From NCBI GenBank assembly GCA_017591395.1, contig WEDG01000355.1, forward strand, positions 145,001-209,000: a stretch of DNA of 64,000 nucleotides, in the 5' to 3' direction. A model generated the notes under the pieces. The model was not told the origin of the DNA and searched no databases. It saw nothing but the letters and a program-made list of their open reading frames with translations. A program made the position numbers and the translations under genes. Shown piece by piece: positions 22,540 through 34,315 of this stretch; positions within the stretch are counted from its first letter, which is position 1, and every line of letters begins with the position of its first letter. The stretch is from Schistocephalus solidus (taxonomy: Eukaryota; Platyhelminthes; Cestoda; Diphyllobothriidea; Diphyllobothriidae).

Positions 22540-22930
22540 CAATGAAGTACAACCAACTACAGATCGGAAGACCGTCTCATTCTGACAATAAAACAAAATT
22601 CTGACCTTAATTGGTGAAATATTTCCTGGCATATGCATGCAGTAGATGTCCCATTTGATCAAATGTCAACCGAAATTCTGAAATGTGTTTTTAATTCGTA
22701 CGAATTACTTGTGATATTGATTATCATGCACTCTAATCCCAAGATACATCAGTCAAATCATGATTCCGGCTATTTGACAGCCTGCTAAGAGCATACTCTA
22801 AAAATGGCTACTTCGATAGTAGAAATCATCTCATTGCTTTTAAATGCCCTTGTAAATTCAAATATATTTTACAGAAAACATGCACCTTAATATTTTTTAC
22901 TCATTTTTTATGAATTACGTCGTCTTCAAA
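22540..22930 (+). repeat. old dispersed repeat (pair with 12560-12935)
   Basis: Both copies share CCGAAATTCTGAAA followed by a diverged stretch with ATCCCAA-ATA, GATGCCC or AAATGCCCTT-TAAATTC, and AGAAAACA. They have the same orientation. No coding potential is seen and the class is unknown. Confidence 0.5.
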
Positions 22931-25900
22931 CTTTATTTTTGAAAAAGGGGTAGCTTTCGGTTTTGCAAAATTTCTAATTCAGATTTTTTAAGTCCGCGAT
23001 TTTTTCATTCGTACTACATCGTATCCGTCAATTTATCGGTCTTGTTTATAAGGTATACAAAATGATCCATATCGATGGCCAAATATTATGAGATCATGTG
23101 ACCTCTTCATGATAGCCTGGAGAAATTTGTGATTAGCCTTTGAAAGAATGCATGCAGGTTGTAGATTAGAAACTCCCTAATGCAGGCATAACTACAAGTT
23201 AGATTCTAAATTATTTAGGAATTTAGAAACTTGCAGCCGAATCGAAGACAAATTTCAGAATTACGGCTGCAGCCTTCTTTCTGTCGAGTTGAGAGGAACC
23301 AGCTATCGAGATCGAGCGAGAGTCTACCCTTTTTTCCTGCCATAACCATAAGTTTTATACCCTGTAATGCTCGCCTGCTTCTCGTTATCTGGGTTATGTT
23401 TATGCCTTACAGTTCTGTTAATCCTGCCACTTTACTTTACCGAGCAATGCTTTGCTGCTAATGTTGCCACCGCTGCTGCTGCTGCCTTCACACACTGTCA
23501 CGTACGTGAAAGTTTCCCTTTCTCTATCCACCGTTGCTCCTAAATAAACAGACTATTAATTGAACTTCCCGGCTTTAGGAGAAACCTGACCTCGGCCAGC
23601 TTGCCCCTCGAATAATCGTAGCCCTCTTAAAGCTCTTTAATTTCCTCGGAAATTAGTGCGCTGAGTTGGAGTAAACCTGTCAGAGTAAAGCCCTATAAGT
23701 TCAGTCTGAAAACTGGTATAAATATTTGTGCCAAAATTGCTAAGACGTGGAAATCGGAACACCACCACCCCCTCTCCCCGTAATAAAGGTGGCCTTGTGC
23801 CAACATCCCGACAGATTAGGGTTAGGGTTTGAACACATGAATGTGCACCCTTCTTGGAATTTAGCATAAACAACCCGCATTACCGGGGGGGGAGGGGAGG
23901 GGGTTCCTAATCCCGTGTCCTATCCCAAAGTTCATGACCGTCTTCTGCCAACTGGCAATCAGTACTACACACACACTGCTTGATTCGCCATACTGAGAAC
24001 ACAAGTACTATATACCCTAGTTCAATTTTTCAGCGAAACAAAAAACTCGGTCGTCGTAAGTGCAGCAGGCCTTCGTCCATCTGCTTCACTCCTCCCAGAC
24101 TCATTTCACTCCTGTGGCTAGACGATGTCAAAGCGACTGGAGAACGCAGGGGCTGACAAAGAGGAATACTTTGTCTACGCTTGTCACACGCGTAACGCCG
24201 TCATTCATTGTCCTTTTTAATTTCCTGGGAAATTAATGCGCGAACTTCGAGTAGGTGCTTCCGGACACAGCGTTTAAGACGCACTCTGAAAGTGGACATT
24301 AATATTTGAGTTGAAGTTCATCAGCCACGGCAAAATTACAGTTTAATCCTAATAAGCTGCCAACTGGTAGTCAGTAGTATGCATATCCCGAATGATTGAG
24401 CACACTCGCAGGGTGTTAGGTAGTACGCGTGCTGTCAGTATGGTGAATCATTAAGTACCTGTCCATAACTTCACAACAACTAGGCTTTTACTGAATTAGC
24501 GGTCTGCTATCCCACAGTCGTGAGAGTCCCACAAAAATCAAAGCAATAAAGAACCCTTGCAGTCTGCTGCCTGTTCTAGAGAAAGAATCAGTTACCGCAT
24601 TGGCTTGACAACCTCCAAGCCACGAGTTTTATCGCGTTTTAGATTTTTTGTAGGGAAGAATGCGTTGAATTGCCCAGGGGAAGAATATCCGAGGCTCGCT
24701 TTGAATATTTCTTACCTCTACAGTGGCTTGTCAAGCTCTTAGACCGACAGCTGGTGAGATTAGACGCATTAGCTGACGGATGTTTCGAGTTAGATTTAAG
24801 TCGAAGAGCATTTTTTCAAGGCTACAAATGATAAGTCAGGCGCTTTTATTTTTTCATTTTTTGTTACTGTGCTTTTGACCTGCCAGAAAAACTTCAATTC
24901 GACTGATAAAGACTTTTGACGTCCGTCACTTTTTTACAATTCTTTATTGCTTTGCGAGATTGATCACAAATGTTGCGTCCTTGTTTCCATGTAAAACATA
25001 TTACCCACAGTGATCGATTTTGTATGCAGAAAATTGACGGACACTCACAATAATCGATTTCTTGTTTTATACAGCTCACTCAGAGGTTCATTATTTGCGA
25101 CACATTACATCACACAGGGCTTTATTTTTATTAAACCCCAAAATATGAACGAATCTCGCTGCCCATCTTGAAATCGGTCAGTGCTGTTTTAACTGTCATC
25201 TAAGCGTCTCATTTTTCGCCTGGGCTTTCGAGCACACCTGGAGTTTTCATGTTAGCCGCTAGAGTATCAGCCTTAATGGCCTTCAGTCAGGCTCGGCATT
25301 TTCCTCGTTTACACGTCTTTGTTACAACCTAACTTGAGGGTGACGTTCGCTGATCCGCCCTTATTTCGAAGCTGAATACTTGCGTTCCGCTTTGCTTCGC
25401 AGCGGATTCGTTTTTCAGGGTTTCTTAGGCCTTTGGTCGATATTTAGCCGTCTAAATAACCATTTTATTCTCTTTTGTCTTTATTCGAGGTAATTTTCTT
25501 TTAACGCAGCGCTTGGTTAGTCGCAGGCGGCCCGACGTGGCGACTAATTACGGTGCGGTGCAACAGATGGACTTCGTTTTGCTGCCTTACCTTATCATCC
25601 TTTTCGCGCAGGGTATTTAGGAAACTAGTCTAACTCATGCCTGCCTAATTTAGGTAGAAGGGTTTCTGCCTGAACTCGAGATCGAACCGTCACGCCGTCG
25701 AGCCCTATTCTGACGTTTTCGCCTAAGTCGCTTCCTCCACTACATTGTATTGTCTGATATGTCTTTGCGGACTTTTATGAATGCAATTTTTGTGCAAATT
25801 GGCTTTGTTGTGTCAAGTGCTACGTTCGACTCGAAAGCATGTTTTTTGTGCTCTACAAGGCCACAGTTACCATTTTCCTGTAGCATTTATTGTTTTTAAT

Positions 25901-27814
25901 TTTTTTGGTTAAATATTTACTTATCCCGGTAAGAGAAAGAAGCATTTTGACATCTGCTTCTTTTCGCTGTCAATACGGGTCGCATAGCTGCTCGTGACGT
26001 TTCGGATGTATACGTAGAGGACGCTCTATCTAAAAGCACTGCTCATTATTGGTTCGCAAAATTAAAAAAATGGCATTTTCGAAATCAAAAATGATCCTCA
26101 CTTCGGACGATCGATTGGCTTCGACGAGGATCGAAAAAAAGATCAACACAAAGGCAGATAATAAACTGGAAAATTACATTGATGCCACTAGACTATTCTG
26201 AGTCCCCTGGAGTCAGTGGAAACCGATCAGAAACTTGGAGACTGGGTGTGACATGTTCGGTCAAACACTAACCACTTCCATCGATTGGCTGTGTGGCAAA
26301 AGGGCACTGCGGGACAAAGAAAGCTTTATCTGTCGAATGGACACCGCCTCTACATCAATATGACACAAAGGAAGGAGTGACTGTGCCGCAATGAGTAAGC
26401 ACAACCTCGGTCGAAGCACGATTTTTATTCTCAAACGTGCCAGATTTAAGCTTAGTGGGAGTGAGAGGGCGTAATTCATGAAGAACTACTTGCGCAAAAC
26501 CAGACTGAGTACAGAAACTTCTACGCAGACACACTGCATCGCTTAAGTAATGGCATACAACTAAATTGACCCGTCCATGAAGTCCACCTGGTTCTGCAGC
26601 ATGCCACTGCTCATGCGGCTCACATTTTCAAGATGGCCGTTAAAGAGCTCAGCGGGAAATTTCGCGGCGTCCACTCTACAGCTCATATTTAATCCCGTAA
26701 GCCTTTTGCCTTTTTCTGTCGCTTTCAAACCCGATGGACTGCGCTTCTTTTGTCAATGACAAAGACCCCAAAGATGTATTTAAGCCAAAAATGGAAGAAA
26801 TATTAAATGAAACGAGAAAACCGTGACTTTGCCTTTGTAGAACTGAAAAATTACTTCCGAATAAGATATAACACTTGTCCCCACAGAGCAGATGGACAAG
26901 AAAACTTGCATTCGAAGTAAACCGGAAAGATTTATTTTAGTCCACCGAATAGTTGCACCCCAATATTTTGCCACCGTAGGAATGAGGTCTTTTGTTATAT
27001 TGATGTGCGCCGCGTCTTGATTAGGGTCGTGTAACTTCACTTATTTAGAACACAGTGTTTTACTGCTATTTTTGTGACGTTCTTTGCATACACACTGTTT
27101 TGCCATCGCTTGCGTGGACTATGTGGCGAAACTTTCTGTTAATGTAACATTTTTTCAGAGCCTCAATATCCCAATCGTTCTTTGAACTTAACAAGAGTTT
27201 TGGAATTAGCGAGCTGTATTTATCGTGGCTAAAGTAGCAGTTATTTTGATGTTAATGTTTCAATTTGAATTGAAACTGCTATCAGGAATAATCTTTTAAA
27301 CCAACATTCCTTGTCAGGTAAGTGTAAACCGGGTTAGCCGAGAGCAGAGTACTACATTCGATTGTGGTGTGCATATCTTAGTTTTAATGTGTAGCGAAGT
27401 GGCAAGATAAACTGAAGCGTCTAATTGATCTTACGGGCTTGCTTTATACGCACATATTATATACATATACTAATATATTCATTATATTGACATTTTAACG
27501 TAAAAAGGCAGCACTTTGTCGTATATTTTCTGGAAAATTTCCGTATACCAACTTTTTTGGAACGTCTGTGTCTTAAATTAGATTTGTAATTATTGCTGTT
27601 TTCATTCGAAATTGTCTTTCTTACTGATCTGCTCCACGATTACCTAATTACCGGTTTTTTACTCTCTGGTAAGTAGGGGCTCATTTATCGTTTACAGGAC
27701 TCACTCGTCCCTTTATGCTTTGGGGCTTACTCTCGTGCCCCTGCCAGCGGACGCAAGGCGGCAGAATACTTACCTGTTTACCATATTTAATATGTCCGAT
27801 CTAAACCGGCAAGA

Positions 27815-27957
27815 CAACGAGCTCGTGGCGCAGTGGACATAGCATTAGACTTCTAACCAACAGGTCGCGTGTTCGGGCCTCGGGCGCCGCAACACCTAGG
27901 GTTGGATATGACTGGCTGATGCCAGCTAGTAAGCCAGAGATGGCTATTCCAGTCTTC
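27815..27957 (+). mobile_element. tRNA-headed SINE copy 6
   Basis: The head GAGCTCGTGGCGCAGTGGAC and the B-box-like GTGTTCGGGCC are followed by the body. Helix I of the ribozyme is perfectly paired here (GACTGG with CCAGTC, 27910-27915 and 27949-27954). The core boxes read CTGATGC and GAGA, so cleavage is not expected. The element ends within a few bases of the helix I strand. Confidence 0.75.
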
Positions 27958-28173
27958 TTATGCGAATGCCACTGCCACTGCGTCCGCTATGCTCTGGGGC
28001 ACGCGGCAGACCTCATCAGTAACGATGGTCGAAGCGTCAGCTGGCTTCACTAGCGTCGTTATTTTCTGTACTTCTGCCATTTCTATGTATTCAGCTTGAG
28101 TTATTTTGCCAGCAGCCTTTTTGCACTCCCTGATTGCATCAAAAATTAGCTTTGTTTGTCGCCCGACCGACAT
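27958..28173 (-). CDS. short open frame, function unknown (doubtful)
   Basis: A 71-codon frame from ATG at 28173 with a mixed composition that looks more protein-like than the neighbouring random frames (MSVGRQTKLIFDAIRECKKA). Its stop lies exactly at the 3' edge of SINE copy 6, so the true reading frame may have been cut by that insertion, or the frame may be chance. No domain was recognised and no splice partners were found. It is antisense to the TBC gene inside its largest intron. Confidence 0.2.
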   Translation of the reverse strand: MSVGRQTKLIFDAIRECKKAAGKITQAEYIEMAEVQKITTLVKPADASTIVTDEVCRVPQSIADAVAVAFA

Positions 28174-28639
28174 CGTTTGAAGCCGGGTAATCCCAGTTGC
28201 TACGTAATTTCCTCCTCATTGCAGTTAGTTCGTACCGAGTTACTTGGGTAGCTTCCTCAAAACAGCCGTTTTCATTCTGAACTCATAAAAGTGTTAGTTA
28301 TCGGTGTTTCTGACAGCTCCTAGGTGATTTGTTCACCTCTTCATGCAAATAGCTTATCTTATAGTTAGCAGAGGAAAGTGAGTCAGGTCTGACTTACCAC
28401 AGAACTTTTGCCCAAACTGCCTTCCCCCCGTACTTGGGCGAACTGCTAAAAGTTAGGGTAGAGAGTAGAAAACAGAGCTAGCCCTGTTTTTATCAGCTGC
28501 CCAGTCAGTTGGCCAGGCGGTGTAGTGGGAACAAACAGATGGCTCGAATCACTGCCTATGTTTTCTGTCCTGTGAGCTATCTACTCCTGTTCACGTCGAG
28601 CAATATCTCTATGTCCCCGGTCATCGGTACCATTATGCT

Positions 28640-28673
28640 CTCTCTGTCTCTCTCTCTCTCTCTCGCTCTCTCT
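28640..28673. repeat. (TC)n microsatellite
   Basis: A short CT-rich run with one GCTC interruption. Frames across it are low complexity. Confidence 0.85.
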
Positions 28674-29159
28674 GCGCACTGCCGCCTACCGTCTACCTCC
28701 CCCGTCTTGTCTTTTTTTCCCCTGGAACATTTCCCCCGCACACCAAAGTTGCGCATAGGTCAGAAAGCCAGGCCTGTTCTGCTACATCGCCTGCGCTCAC
28801 TATAGGGGGACGAAGACACTCAGCACAAGGACAGAGTTCTGGGTGTGGGGCGATGTAGGAATGAGACGAAGTGCTTCAAGTTGCTGCCCTTACCCTTTTC
28901 TGCGTCTTGCCATCCTTTTCCAGTTTATCTCGTCCCCTCTCTCGTCACGACTTCTTATTCATGTTATTCGTTCTCTTCACATTCTGTTTAATTAGAGGTT
29001 TAAATTAGGGTTCTCCTCCAATCTCTCATCATCTTTATTGAGTCTGCCTCTGTGGTTGCGTGTCGTGCTTCTAAAGCAGAGCTGCTTTTTCTTTTACATG
29101 AGCTGTTGCTTGCGCTGTCGATTACCTTCTTCTTATTCTTGTTCTTGTTCTTCTATTTC

Positions 29160-29176
29160 TTCTTCTGCTACTACTT

Positions 29177-29263
<87 letters not shown>

Positions 29264-29291
29264 TTACTACTACTACTACTTCTACTTCTAT

Positions 29292-29344
<53 letters not shown>

Positions 29345-29558
29345 TTACTATTACTATTACTACTACTTCTACTTCTACTACTACTACTACTACTACTATT
29401 ACTACTACTACTACTACTACTACTTCTACTTCTATTACTACTACTACTACTACTACTACTATTAATATTACTACTACTACTACTTCTACTACTACTACTA
29501 CTACTACTATTACTACTACTAATACTACTACTTCTACTTCTATTACTACTACTACTAT

Positions 29559-29594
<36 letters not shown>

Positions 29595-29654
29595 TTCCAT
29601 TACTACTACTACTACTACTAATACTACAACAACTACTACTACTACTATTACTAT

Positions 29655-29695
<41 letters not shown>

Positions 29696-29760
29696 TTACT
29701 ACTACTACTACTTCTACTACTGCTACTACTACTACTACTATACTACTACTACTACTACTC
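29160..29760. repeat. (CTA)n array, about 600 bases
   Basis: Long CTA array with TTC and ATT variant units, several arranged as a recurring block (CTTCTACTTCTATTACTACT). It is preceded by a CTT-rich stretch (29130-29165). No SINE body was found at either edge, unlike the arrays at 17.2 and 18.4 kb. All long frames (Tyr, Thr and Val/Ile runs) are artefacts. Confidence 0.95.
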
Positions 29761-30520
29761 CTGTAACTACCGTTCAATTAGAAATAGCTTACATCAGAGT
29801 TCCGAGCATGTGAATAGCTGGATCAGCTATCGTGAGAGAATAATGAAAATGTGTGCCATTCTGTAGTATTTATCCGGCATTATGGCGCAGAAAAGACGTA
29901 CCTTTACCATTTTCGAAAGTCATTCGCTGCCTGTCCGTCTGTTGCGAGTTTTCTCGTATTGCCGAGAAGAGCAATCGTACATGTCACGCAGCTTGCAGCA
30001 CTTACTGTGTTTTATCTTGACTTGCTATCTCAGTGTCTCTTAAAATTTTTCCTCCTCGGAAATCAGTTATTTGGTCAGATGCAATTTATCGACAAAGACT
30101 CGCTTTTTGAAAACTTCATTGTGACAAAAGATATTCCCTATTGGTGGACATAGAGTTGCTATATCATTTCGGGACTCTATTCTCTTATTCGTATAAAAAT
30201 AGCCTGCAAACTTCAGTAAATGCGGTTAAATGATTTTTCTATAGAACCTACCTCAGTTTAATTTCTAGTTAGGAGACGAACTTGTTTTAACTGCTTTCTG
30301 ACCTATTTGGAACATCCGGTTGATTGCTGTCACATGTGAAACTAGGGTATGTTGACGCGTAGGGCAGATAATGATAAAACAGTAAAATATTGCCAGGTTG
30401 GCATTTACCTGCTAGCACATCAGTCGGTTTTTTTAGCTTGCATATATATTGGAAAGTAGGCATCCTAAGAAATAAATTTGAAGTTGAATACGTTCTATGG
30501 GAAAAGGAGCTTTATAGCGT

Positions 30521-30555
30521 AAATTTTCAACACCGGTTCTCCGGGTCGTCGTCAG
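30521..30555 (-). promoter_or_regulatory. conserved terminal hairpin of PLE A
   Basis: Minus strand: CTGACGA, then a stem CGAC/GTTG plus CCGG/CCGG with one bulged T and loop AGAA, then AAAATTTA. The same architecture occurs at 34073-34108 and 35668-35703 with compensating changes. It resembles the core of the hammerheads known from Penelope terminal repeats, but I could not find a matching helix I. In the upstream duplicate (32591-32625) the first box is CCGACGA. Confidence 0.5.
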
Positions 30556-30660
30556 GCGCCGGCGAGTAGCAAATGCAACACAAACAGTTAACATCGTAAC
30601 TACGCGAAAAAAATCGTTAATCGCGTGAACATTTGCGCCATTGAGCGACCGCCGTGTTTA

Positions 30661-31113
30661 TCAGCCTGTCCTGGTTTGTTCTCGTTTCTTCCACTTCTCT
30701 TTGAGATTTCTGTACGCCGTATCCAACTCGATATGCCTGTTGATGCATGACTCATCTGAGTGCATGGCCTCGAGGAACTCTCGACCTTTCTTGAAGGGAC
30801 AGGTGGCGACAATCCGGGTTTTATCCCAAGCGAAGGTGTGCTCGGTGTCTAGATTATGCATAGCTACTTGGGAAAGCTGGTCCCGCCTCTTTACTGCCAA
30901 CTGATGTTCATAGATGCGTGTAGAGGCGGATTTTCCTGTCGGACCACAAAACCCGGTATCACATGCTTCACACGGGATCTTGTAGATGACTTCTTTCTTG
31001 TCCAAATAGGTGACCCTATCCTTAGGGTGGACAAGCTGGGTACGCAAAGTAGTTGTCGGTTTGTGCGCCACATAATTTTGGTGCTTGGTGATGGTGTTAT
31101 GGAGAATTTCCAT
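30661..31113 (-). pseudogene. PLE A: GIY-YIG endonuclease domain
   Basis: A 150-codon frame. It begins just after the RT box YVDDT (minus strand, about 31140-31170) and reaches the nuclease through a deletion joint near 31086. Nuclease features: VIYKIPCEACDTGFCGPTGKS (the GIY and YIG equivalents with a CxxC pair), STRIYEHQ with the catalytic Arg, the His pair around AMHNLDTEH, and KGREFLEAMHSDESCINRHI near the end. About 140 residues of RT thumb and linker present in copies B and C are absent. Confidence 0.8.
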
Positions 31114-31293
31114 ACGGTCCTTTTTAACGACAACTAATGTGTCGTCTACATAACGCAGCCCTAATTTATGATTAACTACAGGAAGAACCGTGGCCTTGAG
31201 TTTCTGGGTTGTGATTTCGGCGAGAAAACCACGATGTGTGACCCCATTTTAGCTCCTTTCAGTTGCTTATAGCATTTTCGGTCGAACGAAAAG

Positions 31294-32664
31294 TTAGCTT
31301 CTAAACATAGGTCCATGAGTTTGAGTACGGCCGTATCCGTGGGACAACAGAAGTTCATCTGTGTATTGTTTTGCTAGGGCTAACGGTATAGAATTGAAGA
31401 GGGAAACGACATCGACGGAGACCATTATTTCATCTGTGGAGATTGTGGTTCCTTTTAACTTCTTTAGAAACTCCGTTAAATTCTCAATTGAGGTTTCACA
31501 ATTCTTCGTAAGAAAATGAAGCCTTTGGAATAACCACTTAGACATTTTGTAGTTGGGCGCACCGATTAATGAGACTATCAGTCGCAGTGGAACTTCGGTT
31601 TGGTGGACTTTAGGCAGGCCATCAATCTTCGCGATGGTTGATTCAGTTTGTCTCAGGGATTTAGCAATGTCTCCTAACAGTTGCTTCTTCCCTGTGAGAC
31701 ATTTAAACACCGTATCAATAGATGAATTCTGTATCTTTGTGGGGTCCGCAGAGAGTGGTTCGTAGGTGAATCTATCTTCTAACAATGATGGCATCGTCTT
31801 GTAGTCTGTTTTTTCCAAAACCGCAATCGTGCATCCTTTGTCCGGGGGTAGAATGATAATATCCTTGTCAGTTTTAAGACCCTTTAACGCTTTCCTCTCT
31901 TCATGTGATAGTACTGAAAAATGTTTCCGGTCTTGTATGGTACTATTTCGGATAGTAAACCGTTCGTCTTCTGTGAGGTTCACAGTCGATATGATGGATT
32001 CCAAGCTTGCAAGAAACCCCAAATAGTGTGTGTCAGAAAGATTGTATTTCAGACCTTTGCAAAGCACGCTCTCTTCCGTTGTCGTGAGGATCCTCGATGA
32101 CAGATTTACGACCTTCTTTGAACACTTCTGGTTTGTGTCGGTTTGTTGTGAAATGCTAAACCATTTTCTGTCTAAAACACTTCTCTTCTTCTGTCGTTCG
32201 CGTTCTGAAACACGTGCAATCGTGTCGTTTAGGGATTCAAGTAATTGTGAAGGAAGCTGTTCTCGGCAAATCTCCATGTGCCGCTCCTTCGAAACTTGGA
32301 ATCTTTGGAGTCGCAAATGGGCATCAGTTATGAAAGCACTAAGCATGCTTCGCCCGTAACGGGTCGCAATTTGGTATCCCAGGGTAGACTTAACGGCAGG
32401 TTTCGCGCGTACAGACTTCGGTAAAATCTGCTTGCTCTGACATCTGTGTAGAAATGGCACATTTTTCCCACCGTCTGGCTTGGAGCAAGACCTCGCGGTC
32501 GTCATTAATACGTAAGTATAGGAAAGTAGGCATCCTAAGAAATAAATTTGAAGTTGAATACGTTCTATGGGAAAAGGAGCTTTATAGCGTAAATTTTCAA
32601 CACCGGTTCTCCGGGTCGTCGTCGGGCGCCGGCGAGTAGCAAATGCAACACAAACAGTTAACAT
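31294..32664 (-). pseudogene. PLE A: N-terminal region and reverse transcriptase
   Basis: A 456-codon frame. Seen blocks: QSKQILPKSVRAKPAVKS near residue 80, DKDIIILPPDKGCTIAVLEK (the Penelope-family motif before the fingers), KIDGLPKVHQTEVPLRLIVS and VSVDVVSLFNSIPL (RT motif A with its catalytic Asp). The frame breaks near 31294. The next block (LCLEANFSF and QLKGAKMGSH, RT motif B, altered from APMGSP) continues in another frame at 31176-31358. The true start is uncertain because the first Met lies in the terminal repeat. The enzyme would copy element RNA using a nicked chromosomal 3' end. It is not functional as it stands. Confidence 0.8.
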
Positions 32665-33422
32665 CGTAACTACGCGAAAAAAATCGTTAATCGCGTGAAC
32701 ATTTGTGCCATTGAGCGACCGCCGTGTTTATCAGCCTGTCCTGGTTTGTTCTCGTTTCTTCCACTTCTCTTTGAGATTTCTGTACGCCGTATCCAACTCG
32801 ATATGCCTGTTGATGCATGACTAATCTGACTGCATGGCCTCGAGGAACTCTCGACCTTTCTTGAAGGGACAGATGGCGACAATCCGAGTTTTATCCCAAG
32901 CGAAGGTGTGCTCGGTGTCTAGATTATGCATAGCTACTTGGGATAGCTGGTCCCGCCTCTTTACTGCCAACTGATGTTCATAGATGCGTGTAAAGGCGGA
33001 TTTTCCTGTCTGACCACAAAACCCGGTATCACATGCTTCACACGGGATCTTGTAGATGACTTCTTTCTTGTCCAAATAGGTGACCCTATTCTTAGGGTGG
33101 ACAAGCTGGGTACGCAAAGTAGTTGTCGGTTTGTGCGCCACATAATTTTGGTGCTTCCTTAGGTGTCGTTCGACGACTTCAGACACATTCTTAATGTAAG
33201 GAAGGGTTTGCTATGTATTTATTTTTGATGCCTGATTAGAACTATTTTGTTCCTTTTCCTTCGACTTCTGTCCTCTCAAGCATCGGCTTACAAAATCTTT
33301 AGGGTCCGCGATCTGCAAAAAATAATTCCTACAAGCAATTCAGTTCAATTCGATAGCATTTTTTCTCGGAGCAATGTGTTTGTGCTTGACTGAGTAGACT
33401 GTTGACAACACTCCGTTTGTGT
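32521..33422 (-). mobile_element. PLE fragment upstream of element A
   Basis: The 3' part of another copy, head to tail with element A. It contains the C-terminal part of RT (TLPYIKNVSEVVERHLRKHQ), the GIY-YIG domain (32821-33186 in one frame) and the terminal region. Its nuclease frame is interrupted near 32821 (TGA where copy A reads through). The left part at 33200-33422 holds scattered stops. At 33423 it abuts a SINE leader. Confidence 0.8.
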
Positions 33423-33706
33423 GACTGCCCGCGAGGGCTCTAAAGTGACCTCCAAGGCACAGCGGAACATAAGTGTTCCTCAATTAGATCGTTGAATACC
33501 CCAATTTCATAGTTCATATTCCTGATCGCAACCGACAAAACAACGGGCACCGTGGCTCAGCGTAAGAGTGTTATAGTCAATGACCAAAGGTCGCGGGTGC
33601 GAATCTCAGGTGATCCACACCGGGGATTGGGTATGACTGGCTCATGACGGCTAATAAGCCAGAAATGGCCATTTCGGTCTCCCATGTTTTTTGGGTTCCA
33701 TCTTAT

Positions 33707-33708
<2 letters not shown>
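33423..33708 (+). mobile_element. tRNA-headed SINE copy 7 with leader
   Basis: The leader 33423-33540 (GCGAGGGCTC, GGCACAGCGGAACATA, TTCATATTCCTGATCGCAACC) runs into the head ACCGTGGCTCAGCGTAAGAG with a B-box-like GCGGGTGCGAATCTC, and then the body. The ribozyme (33635-33679) has one core change (CTCATGA) and is otherwise complete. It runs directly into (AT)n at 33709. Confidence 0.8.

Positions 33709-33762
<54 letters not shown>
33709..33762. repeat. (AT)n microsatellite
   Basis: About 54 bases of alternating AT, between SINE copy 7 and the retrozyme-interior copy. Confidence 0.95.
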
Positions 33763-33764
<2 letters not shown>

Positions 33765-33765
33765 G

Positions 33766-33985
33766 ATAAATAATTTCTGAAATTATTAAGTGCAGGACAT
33801 GGTGTCTGGTGATTCGGACATGACTTTTTAGGGTCAGACCCGAAATTTCAATGAACATTTGGGTCGAAGACAATCAACCACTGTGTCATAACCACGTAAT
33901 GCCCATTCTACAAACAAGTAGTACTACAAGTAGTATGAATCTTATATGGCAAAGACATTATACCGTACTTCCGACATAGGTACGG
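33766..33985 (+). repeat. second copy of the retrozyme-unit interior
   Basis: It shares AATAATTTCTGAAATTATTA, AGTGCAGGACATGG, AACATTTGGGTCGAAGACAA, TCAACCACTGTG and TACAAACAAGTAGTACTACA with 2185-2400, in the same orientation. The hammerhead segment that follows in the 2-kb copy is absent here; a palindrome stands in its place. Confidence 0.8.
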
Positions 33986-34018
33986 TACGGAAGTACGGTA
34001 TAATGTCTTTGCCATATA
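33943..34018. repeat. perfect 31-bp palindrome arms
   Basis: Arms 33943-33973 and 33988-34018 are exact reverse complements (each contains ACATTATACCGTACTTCC or its complement) with a 14-base spacer. The left arm is the end of the retrozyme-like interior. The right arm runs into the AT tract at the 3' edge of PLE B. Confidence 0.95.
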
Positions 34019-34072
34019 TATATATTTAGAAGCAAAGACGTTCTTTGGGAAACAATAGGTAACTTTATTATG

Positions 34073-34108
34073 TAAATTTTCGACGCTGGCACCCCAGATC
34101 GTCGTCAG
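34073..34108 (-). promoter_or_regulatory. conserved terminal hairpin of PLE B
   Basis: Minus strand: CTGACGA, stem CGAT/GTCG (one G-U) with bulged C, CTGG/CCAG, loop GGTG, then AAAATTTA. The stem bases differ from copies A and C but pairing is kept. Confidence 0.5.
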
Positions 34109-34315
34109 ACTTGTGGTTAGGTTGCGAAAACAGTTCAAATTTAACACGTGCCGCAAAAATCGATATCGCTTTGTCATTCCTGCCAATTGTTGTCATTGTG
34201 GGTGTATTTCCATTTGGATTGGCTCTCGTCTCTTCCCGCTTTCTTTCAGGTAGTCATACACATGGTCCAATTCGATGTGTCGGTTGATGCATGAGTCATC
34301 TGAGAAAATGGCCTC

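Larger units (their letters stand above)
30451..32520 (-). mobile_element. Penelope-like element A (minus strand, internally deleted)
   Basis: In minus-strand order: an N-terminal region, reverse transcriptase, GIY-YIG endonuclease and 3' terminal region. A 636-base terminal segment (30451-31086) is repeated upstream at 32521-33156, about ten differences apart by eye. This is the tandem arrangement with terminal repeats typical of Penelope-like elements. The part between the YVDD box and the GIY-YIG domain is missing, so the copy is defective. An AT-rich CATATATATT abuts the 3' end at 30450. Confidence 0.85.

Noticed and set aside
29038..29777. Thr-, Tyr- and Val-rich frames up to 242 codons
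   Set aside because: They arise from the (CTA)n array; composition alone explains their length.
31553..32639. Plus-strand frames opposite PLE A
   Set aside because: They are shadows of the minus-strand reverse transcriptase.
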